A stretch of 64,000 nucleotides of DNA, taken from the NCBI GenBank assembly GCA_030549775.1, contig CM060177.1:57476638-57540637 (forward strand). Reading direction: 5' to 3'. The notes under the pieces were generated by a model. The model had not been told where the DNA came from and did no database searches. It saw only the letters and a program-made list of their open reading frames with translations. Both the position numbers and the translations under genes were made by a program. This document shows positions 49,462-61,400 of this stretch, piece by piece (position 1 is the stretch's first letter; every line of letters begins with the position of its first letter). The stretch comes from Tamarix chinensis. Taxonomy: Eukaryota > Streptophyta > Magnoliopsida > Caryophyllales > Tamaricaceae.

Positions 49462-52400
49462 ATATAAATAGATTAAACTTATTAAAAAGAAGAGAGAAAA
49501 ATAAAAAATTTCTAAAATTAATTCTTATATTAGTTAATTTTAATTATTAATAATTATTTTTTAATAAAAAATTAATTAAATAATATTTTTTAATAAAAAT
49601 ATTAATTAAATATATTTTAAAATAAATTTTAATCTGAAAAGAAGCTCCCAAATATTTCCCTACTAGCAATCACTTGTCTCCATATGGACCATGCACATAT
49701 ACATGTTTATGTTGCAATGCATCACAGTTCGATGCTACATGGACAGTAATTATATTATATATAATTTCATACAGCTAGCTAGCCGATATGTTGGACCGTC
49801 GTGTTATCTTTATTAGCTTGGCTAGACCGACGTGTGGGGCTGACTCTACTTGTACGTCTAGCAGACAGCAGCCGGTCCCCCGTTTCCGTCCCCGAACGTT
49901 TCCGAGATGCGAAACGTGGGTAGAGTAACGTTTCCGTGCATCACTGCTTATAAGAGGGTAGAATGTTGAAGGTGAGCATGTTAGATTTTTTTTTAAACTT
50001 AGAATCATGCTACGTTTGAATATATGTGAGTAAATTATGAGTTCTAATCCATAAATATATAAAAGGAGAGTTCACGCAACAAATTTTCCCGCCTAATTCT
50101 ATCAACATCAAAGCCAACAAATAGAAGAGAGAGAGTTGAAAGCTGAGACTAAGTCTTCATGTGTAAGCTAAAAGAAAAAGTTAGAAAAACGTATCCAAGA
50201 AGCTAAATAAGACAAATAAGAAATGAAAAGCTTCTATTCTAATACACGGAGTGGCTAAAAAAATCAGAGACCAATTTTATTAAGTATGAAGGTGGTCTTA
50301 GAAAGGAGAAGCTTATGAGGTATGCTTCAAAGAGAAGAAAATGAAGTGATCTTCATTATTGTCCTTCATCAGCCAAAGAATGATTGGCACTGCTCCAAGT
50401 TCCCTCTATTCAAAACAATTAGTGTCACCATAGCCAAAATGTTCTTGAAGGACCAGGGATGATAGGTCATTGTCGGAGGAAGAAGTAAGATTCAAGCGCG
50501 AAGGAGGTGGAGATCAAAGGATAGATTTTAACGAAACTCTACGCACTGATTTTGGGATTTTTGGAAGATAGAAATGAAGTTGATGGATAGGACAACAGGG
50601 TAAGAGAGTAGCTGCCTTATTTATTTATCGTCTCACTGTAGTGTGTACTCTAACTACAGAATTCGGATTAAATAGAGATCATCCTCATCCTCAAACGTTT
50701 CTCATTTTCTGAAATCGAGTTCCCGGCATCAAAGTTGTGCTTCAACTAAGCCCATTTCTCACATCTCAAGGATTGTTTTCTTTTGTCATCTTTTTGCTAA
50801 TGTAATGCAATGAGAATAGATAAGTCATGCACTAGAATTCAAAAGTGGAGATGCTTTTTAATGCCATTTTTGTTCATTTTTTAGTTTGGAATTTTTTTCT
50901 ATGGGTTTTAATTAGATTAGATTACCAGTAGAGATGAATAGTTTTTACTGAAAATGGCAGTATCGCATGCCGCTATCGCTTCTGCTCTCTTGCAGTCTAA
51001 CTTCACAATTGATTCTAAAGTTGGTGTTTAGTTCCTCAACATACTCTCATCTCTTCATCTCTGAATCTATTGATCTTTGTTAGATATATCGTTGTTAATA
51101 TGAGGTTTGATGCTTGATAGGATTAATATCATCCCTCCTCATCCATGGTTTTAGGCTTTTATTAATCTTTCTACATATTTGATGTGAAACGAAATTTGTG
51201 CAATAGTGTGATGAATACCTTGGTAATTATTTTTGTGGAAGGGCATTGGGATCAAAGGTGAAAAATGTAGTAAAATTCCAGTGAATACATAGGTGTTCAA
51301 CTTTGGTGTAGAAAATCATTTTTATTCTTGAAGAAACCAAGGGCAACTAATAAGATTTTAGTCTAGCAATCCAGTTGTCTCATTTTGTCCAAATCTGTCT
51401 TTCTGTCTGCTATTTTATTATATTTATTTTAATAACAACTTATTCAATTATCTGAGTTGTGAAAAATTAATAAAATAGCATGCACTTTACGGCGTATCAG
51501 TCTAGTGATCTAATATTTACAATGATTTTAAAAATCTGCCGCACCAAGCTGTATTGGGGTATGCATAAGATAATATTAGTTTCAATGTTATCAAAATGAA
51601 AGTTCTTATGCAACTTACATAATGAAGGTATTTTTAATATATATATTATTCTAATAAATTTTATAGTATTAGTAATTGTAATATTACCAATGTGATTAAT
51701 AATAGAGTTGTGAATCGCATATAATTGTGAGTAATGAAAAAAAAAAACAGATGCCTAATATTTTAACGGAGTGCAGAAGCTTAAGACCATTGTGCCTGCA
51801 AGGCATACATGAGCATTCACCTCTCCCGGACATTGCGCATTTTGCTACAAAAAGCATGTCGACATCTTTAAAGATGCAAGATGTACCAAAAACATACAAT
51901 GAATGGGTATAAGCAGGAGAGTACATGCAGAAAATGTATTATAATATTCAGAAACTTTGAGCAAAAATGATAAGAAAATTCAGAAACATCTTTCACTTTT
52001 TCTATTCATTCTGCAATATTTCAAGCTATGTGAATTAGGCATCTTTTTTTACACTTGATTTCAATCTATAATTCATCTTTTCTGATGATGGATATCATGG
52101 CCTGTCTTAGAAATATGTTCTAATGTTGGCTAATAGAGTGAAAGCTTGGGATTAAGTTATGAAATTTATATACTTAAAACACTGTAAAAGGGGCTAGCAA
52201 AGATGCCCATATATGAAATATTGTTTTCTGAATAGTTCTAGTTTAGATGAGATATTATTTCATAAAATTATTAGCCCAATGGATTGCTGGATTTGTCTTT
52301 GTGAAAAGCGTTTAGGTTTGCTGAATGTGATTTTGTAGGTGTTGTATACCCATCTTGGGCTTAGCTATTGATGGTCTGATATTGCTGATTCCTTTGGTTT

Positions 52401-55400
52401 GTTTATTCACTGAGATGAGGATTGGGATACTTGAGCTTCATGCAACATCTAATATGGCAGTAGTGTTGTCTCAGCATGTGGTTGGTTGGTGAGTAAAAGG
52501 CGAAGATTAATCTACTTTTGCTAGGGGCATATGAAAGTGTGGACTAATAGAAGAAGGTTGTTTCTTCCCTCTTGCTAGTTTGGTAACAATACTGGGACTT
52601 CATTTAATTTAGGATAACTCTAGAGCTTTTTATTTTGAGTTGAGTTTGTTATATACTTGAGGTGTTGCTTGGTCTAACTCTGGCGCTTTGATTTTTGTGT
52701 ATTTGAGATTGTTATATACTTGAGGTGTTGCTTGGTCTAACTCTGGCGCTTTGATTTTTGTGTATTTGAGATTGTTATATACTTGAGGTGTTACTTGGTC
52801 TTAGCCATACAGGTGTATCATCAGTTTGTTTTGGTGGTTCTTGGTTGACCAAGGAGTGCTCATGGTAGGTAGCCCTTTATTTATCTTTTTCTTGCTGCAT
52901 CCTGGATGTCCATGTGGGTGTTAGTGATGTTGCAGATGAGATTTTGCTCAGCAAACTATTGTGTAATTGTTACCCAACAGACCATTTATAGAACACAGAG
53001 AAGATAGTACACTATAATAATAGGGAAGAGAACCTCTCCACTCATATTATTTATTGTACTAGTCACAAATTATTATTTTTTGTATATTCGGTATTACCCT
53101 TTATTTTTATGTAAGATGTGCAATTTTGGAATTAGCCAGAGGTCTTTGACTATTTTACATCTTAATAAATGGCATAATTCACTTTCTAATTATGGGTTTG
53201 TGTGTTTAATCACTTTTTCTATTGATATGTTATTCAGGAATATATATATATATACACCTCAAAATATTTTTAAATTATTAATTGATAATTTATTTATATA
53301 TATATATATTTATAATGCGATTCTTATTTTATTCTTTTCAATAATTTTTTATCAACTATCAACTAAATATAGTATATTTTAAGGAAATAATATCTTTTTC
53401 TTCACCTAAAAGATATTACTTCAAGCATTCTTACTTCGTGAATTTATTTTTTAATTAATCCCATGCATCGCATGAGTGAAAAACTAGTATATTATACGAA
53501 AGCATGTCACATTTAATCATCGTGTACGTAATTAATTATCTTTGAGTATGAAATTTCACACATGTGATAATAAGTAAAATTATGCAATAATGTGTTGTTA
53601 TTGTATGTAGTGACTCGGCAAGGGCATTTTTGTCCTTCCAAGGCATTTTCATACCATACCATGTATTTCATTAAAAAAAATCATGCTTTACTTAGATTTT
53701 GATATATAAAATGCTAGTATTTGAGCATGTTTAGGGTTAGTTTTACATGACTTAATATTTGTATACCCTAGGGATAAAAATGTCTTTTTATATGTGCCAC
53801 ATTACTTTTCCAGCATGAGAGTCAATTATGAGCCCTAATTTATTATGTGTTAAGCATGAAATGTATGATATGTAAGTTTTGCAAGCTTAGGATTTTATAC
53901 ATTTAATATGCTTAATTCACGTATAAAGGCAAAATAGTCTTATGCCATATTTTAGAGTTTATATTCTTGTTATAGAATTATGTTTTATTGACTTTTAGCC
54001 TTTTCATAAGAATTGTTGATTTTAAGTAAGGTTTTGTTTTAAAATGGTTAAAATTGTGATAATTAGGGTTTGAGGACATTTTGGTCATTTGCAATGAAAA
54101 AATGCCAAGTGTTGGATAATTGGACTAGGCTGGCTTTAGTTGACTTTAGGATTGACCTTTAATTTTCACACTTGATAGTTGACCTTAGTGTTGCCCTTTG
54201 AATGATTTGGAATAATTGACAAATAAGAAATAAATTGATTTGAATTGTGTAAGTGTTCAGGCTACGGCTTAATGCCTAACCCTAGGCATGTTATAGCATT
54301 GTTCTGTGACCCTTATGGACCTTTGGACTGATTGATTTGGCTTGCTTGATTGTTGTTAAGAATCTCCGTATACAGTATCCCTTATCCAATAATAATCATA
54401 ATTTGACTTTGAATAAAGTACTAATAATTTAAAGTAAAAGGTTTGAGTATGGAAAAAGATCTTAGGCCCCCGACTGCATAAGTGGACTGTCAAATTAAAG
54501 GACTTTATAAGAGACAGTTTCAAAGGTGACATGCCATCCCTATTCTCCATCTTACCCTCAACAAAAAAATGAAAAGAATTACATACCCTCAGAAAATTCA
54601 AGTACAGTTTTCATCCCAAAGAAAGAAGAATGGAACGAAATTTTCTTACTGTTTAAGTTTGGAGATGAGCTTTTCGAGATCCCAGCTTTCCGGTGGTGCA
54701 TCTGAACCAATATTTGCCTGTTTAGAGTACTCAAATGAAGGCAAGAAAAAAATATCAACAGCATTATAATAATAAGAAGCCATATCATTATTGGACAAAA
54801 TCATTAATTTCATGCAGTAGGATGCGACAGCCTTTTACCTCTAAGATATCATCCATTGTTAATTCAGCATATTCGATTAGAAGAGATTCAAGGCTGTCAG
54901 ATTCAAGGGCCCTCCTTCTCTCCATATACACTCGGTCCCTCTGGCTATTTAGAACTTCATCATACTCAAATAGTTGCTTCCTTGTATCAAAAAAATAATT
55001 CTCAACCTTCCTCTGAGCTTCATCCAGGGCCTTTGTCAACATCTTGGATTCAATTGGTAGGTCTTCAACTCTGAAAGCTCTCATCAACCCCTAAAGGCAG
55101 TAGTAAAATGATATACTGCATATTCCATAACGAGGAAAGCACAAGAGGCAGTCAGGATCGTACTTGAATGCGATCTCCACCAAATATCCGGAATATATTA
55201 TCTTCTAGACTAAGAAAGAAGCGAGAACTTCCAGGGTCCCCTTGCCGACCACTTCGACCACGTAGCTATATGGATACAAAATTAGCTCCATGCCCTATTT
55301 CAAAAAGTAGAACCAAGCTTGGAGGGGGTTGACAAAGGACTTGCGAGAAACCTGGTTATCAATGCGACGTGACTCATGGCGCTCAGTTCCAACGACATGA

Positions 55401-58400
55401 AGACCACCAGCTGACACAACCTAAACAAGAGGAGAACGTCACAAGATGCATAAGGGACTAGCAGCCAATAGATAAGAAATGGGTAATAAAATAACCTTAT
55501 TCCTCTCTTTCTCTGTGTACTCCTTGTATTCTTTGGAAATCTCCAAAAATGTAGACCGAAGCTTTGCGATGACTTTGTCCTGGGCAGGGCCCTATCCAGG
55601 GTACCAAGTTATAATTTCAATACTAGCAATGAGGACAGCACATTATATCATACAAGTAGATTTAGCCCCTCTTCTGATGCTCAAATTCAATGTTCAGAAA
55701 ATTAATAACCTTCACACTTATCACCTTTTCACATGAATAAGAAAGTCGCTCCTCTGCTTCAAGCTCAGATAATGATTTCCGTCCCCATGTTTGAACAGCT
55801 AATTGTACTGCTTCCTCAGTGAATAGAGTAGTTTGATGTGAGAGTTTGCATGGAAATAAACTTTCTTTCACCTATAAAACAGTAACTTCATTTAAGCCAA
55901 AGGAGTGGCAAGCTAAACAACATGAAAATCAAGATAAATAATAACATCAAACCTTCCAGCTCTTCATTGTCGGTGGTTTCTTCACGGAAATAAACCCATT
56001 GTCATCTAGCCTAACCACTCTGCAACATTAAAACAACTTGATCACCAATAGATTACAGAGGAAAGGGAAAGGAAAGTTGAGAGATCCATAAACTTTGGAA
56101 TTTGGCCCAGGAGATAAGTAAACTCAAAGAAAGTCCACAAATTATGAAACAATCATTGTTCAGATGATCACCAATGTGAGTGTGACTGTTGGCTATATCA
56201 AGGTCGCCACAGCTAGAGTGTCTTTTTATACCAGCAGGAAAGCAACAACATAAAAAGTACTCTTGTAAAACATTATAGCTTGAAGATATGATGAAATACA
56301 AGCAGAAAAAGGGAATCCGCAAGAGAAGAAGGAAGTGTTAAATGATTAGCTTGAAGATATAAGAAAAATGCCTAGATGAGAAATATTAATGCAGCCTTTT
56401 TCAGGATATTTTAGAGATCAAGGACGTTGAACCATGAATACAACCAACATAATTAACCCCTAGCAAAAAAATCAAGGTTTAGGTCAAGGTGTTGTGGTAT
56501 TGGAGTGTCACAAATGATAAATTATCTATTGCGATCATCGGGGCATGAATTTTTATTTTTATTTTTATTTTACCACCTACTCTAATTATTAATTATTAAT
56601 CATTTAATTATAAATATTCAATAAATTAGTGTTTTATATTATATTAGAAGTTTTTAAGTGAGAAATAATAAGCTAATTGTCCTAATAACCCCAAATTTAC
56701 CTTAGAATAAAAATAAAAATAAAAACATGTTATTTAGTAGTAGCAATACTTTGTTATAATTCAATAGTAACTTGGACCAATATATATAGTAAATGAATAA
56801 GAAAAATTTATCATGCATGCTTTTTTCAGTAGATTAAATAATTCTCAATAAATCACCGATTTATCTGTGATATTTTCCGATTTATTGGCAATACGATTCA
56901 TAAATCACCTAATAAATGTAAAATTTCAAAACTGTAGCATATTGCTAATTTTACATCATAGCTGACCCAAAAACCACTAAATAGCAGCCGTTATACTATA
57001 GTGGCACCGCTATTTAATTGTATGATTAACCCCCACCAGAAAAAAGAAAAAAGTAGAAAGGGGGCCATATATCAGAACTAAAGTAAATGTAAAAAAAAAA
57101 ACATGCTTCAGGACTTGGGATATGGTGAACATGCAATACCTTGGCATAAGCATCTCACGAAGCTTTAACCTTGCCATGAATTCCGCATTTCCTCCAAGGA
57201 TGATATCTGTTCCACGACCAGCCATATTTGTTGCAATGGTAACTGCTCCAAGACGACCACTTTGAGCTACAATTTCTGCTTCCCTCTCAATATTCTCTGG
57301 TTTTGCATTCAGAACCTGAACAGAATGAAATTGTTAATTTCTCCAAATTAGCAAGATAAGCAACAAAGAGATAGGCAATGAGACAAAATTTCTCCCATAA
57401 AACATGCATCCCAAAAAAACAAAACCATGGACAGGCTAACCAGAAAAAATAACCGTAATAGCCAGTGTGACAAATAATCATAAGATACCTCATGTGGTAT
57501 ACCAACTTCTCGGAGTTCTCCCACAAAACATGCACCCCAAAAAAGCAAAACCATGGACAGGAAAAACAATCGTAATAGCCACACTGACAAATAATAATAA
57601 GATACCTCATGTGGTATACCAACTTCTTGGAGCTGCTCAGATAATGAGTCACTCTGCTCAACACTTGTTGTACCTACAAGTACTGGGCGGCCAGTTTTAT
57701 GCATTCTTGATATTTCTACCACAACTGCCCGCCATTTTCCAGAGGTTGCCCTGAAAACAACATCAGACTCATCCTGGAAGAACACAAAGGTGAAGACAGT
57801 AATGAGAGCAAAAGAAGGCAGGTAGAACAGTGCTGCAATCGCCTAACAATTGAAATTGATGTATTAACAAAGACAGGACTCAGGTATACACAGATAGTAG
57901 CTTAAGGTTCCAAGAAAATGATATAATTTCACTTTAGATTTCGCAGTTCAAAATGAAGCATTTCTGTCGTTTTAGAATTCCACCACTACATGATTTACTA
58001 TGTACTTCATAGTAATGAGCATATCAAATAACTGAAAGCCGTGAATATCCCTCATCCCACTTGGAAGAAAAAAACAATACGTGGTTACGATGAAAAACCT
58101 TTCTTATCATAGGCTTGTTTGTAGGAACAATAGTGACTTTGAGCTTGTATATGCTTTCAAATTCTGTACTTTCGGTAGCTGCAGTACCAGTCATTCCACA
58201 GAGTTTTGGGAACTGAATAGAAATTAAAATAAGCATAAGCAAACTTGAGCTTTAAATATAACTACCAAAGAATTTTTTCCAAGGACAGAAGAAATGACAT
58301 TCACAGACCTGGAGGAAAAAGTTTTGGTAGCTAATTGAAGCCAATGTTACAGTTTCATTTTGAATGGGCAAACCTTCTTTCGCTTCAACTGCCTGGTGCA

Positions 58401-61400
58401 GTCCATCACTCCACCGTCTCCCCTGAGAATTCCACAGATCATCAAGAAAAGAAGTTCATCAATGATCACTACCCCAAAGTTCTTTCATCTTAATTTTCAA
58501 ATAACAATGTCTACTACCAAATAAATTTGTCATAAATCCAGAATTGAAATATGTTATAGTGATAAAGGTCGGATTGGGAGCTTCATTGCATGGAAACTTC
58601 TGCAGGTCACTTTCCCAAATTTGATCTTCATAAATCCAGAATTGAAATATGTTATAGTCATCAAGGTCGGATTGTGAGCTTCATTGCATGGAAACTTCTG
58701 CAGGTCGTTGTTTCCCAAATGATTCCTAACAGAAACTCTAAAGCCATTTCCAAAACCTATTTTGAAAGAATAACCAACACAACAACATTTTGACTAATTT
58801 TGCAGCCTCTCCCGCATCTCAAAAGCATTCCACCCTCACTTAGCCTCTCCTACCTCTCAAAACTGCTTAATCCTCATAATAACAATAACAACTAGCCAAA
58901 ACTAGAGGTTCGTTCACCTTTCAAAAATGTCTCAACTAAAATGATAATTATGAAGGCTTATACTCTTTTAAGTTTATGGAAAATTGTTAACATTAATTAT
59001 GTGTTCGTATTTACATCTGTAGCGCTAACTAAAAAAATAGTATATATATATTCCTTTGTTGTTTCTTAATGTTTCCACTTCCTATTTTTCTGATAATTGT
59101 CATTCTTCCATTTCCTGTGTTCCAGTTTCATTCCCTCGCAACCTAGATTGTGAGTCAGTCCATAAAACAAGTAAGGTGAAGGAACACTGATGAAAGCAAG
59201 ACGTTGGCTACAAATTTTTAAATAGCATAGGTGATACTTTCCATTCAGTTTCTATGAGAACTAAGATGTGAACAAACTGACTTAATCATAACTTAAAAAA
59301 TAGCAAACTGACTTAATCATAACTTAAAAAATAGATGATATTTTATCATCTAATTGAGATGTGAACAAAATGTGTAGCCATGACATAGCAGGAAAATAAA
59401 AGATTCCCAAAAGTAACATCTCATGATAATAATAATAATAATAAATTGTAGCAATAAGAAGTGTGTACAGAATACCTGCATAACTCGGCCTGTAAACTCG
59501 TCAACAATAAGAACCTCTTTCCCACGGATGATGTAATTTACATCTCTAAGGAAAAGCTCCTTTGCCTTGATCGCATTAAGGATGTAAGATGCCCACTGCT
59601 CTCGAGGATCATATAAATCCTTTACACCCAGAATTTCTTCAGAATCCTCATAGCCTTGTTCTGATAGCAGAACTGTTTTCAGTTTTTCATCAACCTGAAA
59701 CAACACCATGGGCAGATAGGAAAAACAACCGTCCATTATTTTACTCACATTAAGCCTTAGTTGGCATTAAAACATTCATGTACTACTAATTTATTTCAGT
59801 TGATATGACTCATTACTTTTTAGAAAAGTTCAAAACTATTTTTTGCTTTCATCTCAATTTCCTATAAGGTGTTTTCAAACAAATGAAAAATATTTCAGCA
59901 CATACTTCAAAAATCCAATATACATTATTTAATTTCATCTTCGGTAGAGCATATTATTTCCCAACTAAAGCTCTACTCTCATGCACTTAAATTGGCAAGT
60001 TTACCTAGAACCATTTAGCTTCCACCAACATGAAATTTAACCAAAGGAGTAATGTTTCACGTTATGAGTTCAATTTTCTTACTGTATAATGTATGTCTCG
60101 TTCAAAGGCAGAAGCTATCTTTGCTGCTTTGTAGTAGCGCTCACTTGGTTTCTCAGCAGGGCCAGATATGATCAAAGGAGTCCTTGCTTCATCAATGAGT
60201 ATGGAATCAACCTCATCAATTATACAATAATTAAAACCCCTCAAGACAAGCTCCTCCACATTCTGCATACACCAGAAAATAAGTTCAGCGATGACTTATG
60301 GTAAAACAATGGGAAAATGAGATAGCCAGAAACATAACAATTTTTCATTGGCACAAAATACCTGAGCAAGATTATCTCTCAAATAATCAAAACCAAGTTC
60401 ACTGTTGGTGACATATATGACATCACATAAATAATTTTCCCTCCTCTGTTCACTTGTCATATTCTCTGCCAACAGAATCAAACAGTAAATGCAAACAATT
60501 GCATGATGCAAGAGCGCCCGAAAAGAGCATACCTGCAGCATAATACACAACTGGATGGCCAAAGTGATATATATCCAAAGTTTTGTAACAAAATATGATT
60601 CGTTTATAGGCTGGGCCCTAAAAAGGGAGGCATCAAATCAGAATAAGATCATGCACTAGTGACCCCATCAGACAATAGGTAAAAAGTAATCCTCTCTACA
60701 AAAAGTAGCGAAAAAATCAAAGCCGATGATCAAATCCCATGTATTAAAAAATGAATAAATATCCTGACACTGCCAAAGGGAAGATTGCCAAAGGGAAGAT
60801 TGTCACAGGGATAGGAGGCACTTCTTGATATTTCTTTCATTCAAATCATCTGACTTAGTTCATATCTCTCTTTCAATGACCAAAAATGTCAACTAGTACC
60901 CCAATGCATCTTGCCTAAGGTTTACCAAGGCAGCAAATACGTAATCTACCGAGATCATTTATAATTTCTTACATTGGTCAAATATTCTACTGGACCATGT
61001 CCATGGTTCTCTCAAGGTCCCACCAAAAGAGCTATGGAAATTTTGAGTCAATGCACAATTCATAAAAGGCTAGCCAGTAACTACATAATCAACTTAGTCA
61101 TAGTATCAAAGGTCAAATATAGGAATGAACACTAAAGACCAATGGTCTGGATAATTATAGATCCATTACAATGATTAGGTTGATTCCTGAGGTAACTGCA
61201 AGACAATAAATTGGAATACTAAACTGAAGCCAACAATAAATATTTGGCGAGACAAAACAGAAAACAGCATTTTATCAAGACTGTCAATACCTAATACAGA
61301 TAACCATACATGCACTCAAGGCAATACAAAATAAATGAGACAAGAGCAAATAAGCATTGTGCAAAAAGTGAAGGACATACGTTGGATTAGGCCAACCTTC

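Larger units (their letters stand above)
48930..54649 (-). other. SECA1 intron 17 (5720 bp)
   Basis: Donor AACA|GTAAGA, acceptor ATGCAG|GTATTG. It holds hAT MITE 3, a candidate Helitron and an LTR-like fragment. No host gene seen. Confidence 0.88.

Noticed and set aside
60533..60617. Exon-like 85-nt stretch in SECA1 intron 3 (TTTTTAG|GGCC..GCTGCAG|GTATGC).
   Set aside because: Both splice sites look good, but inclusion brings a stop (CGG CCC AGC CTA TAA) and shifts the frame. Direct joining of exons 3 and 4 gives the conserved LIQQNMT. At most a rare poison exon.
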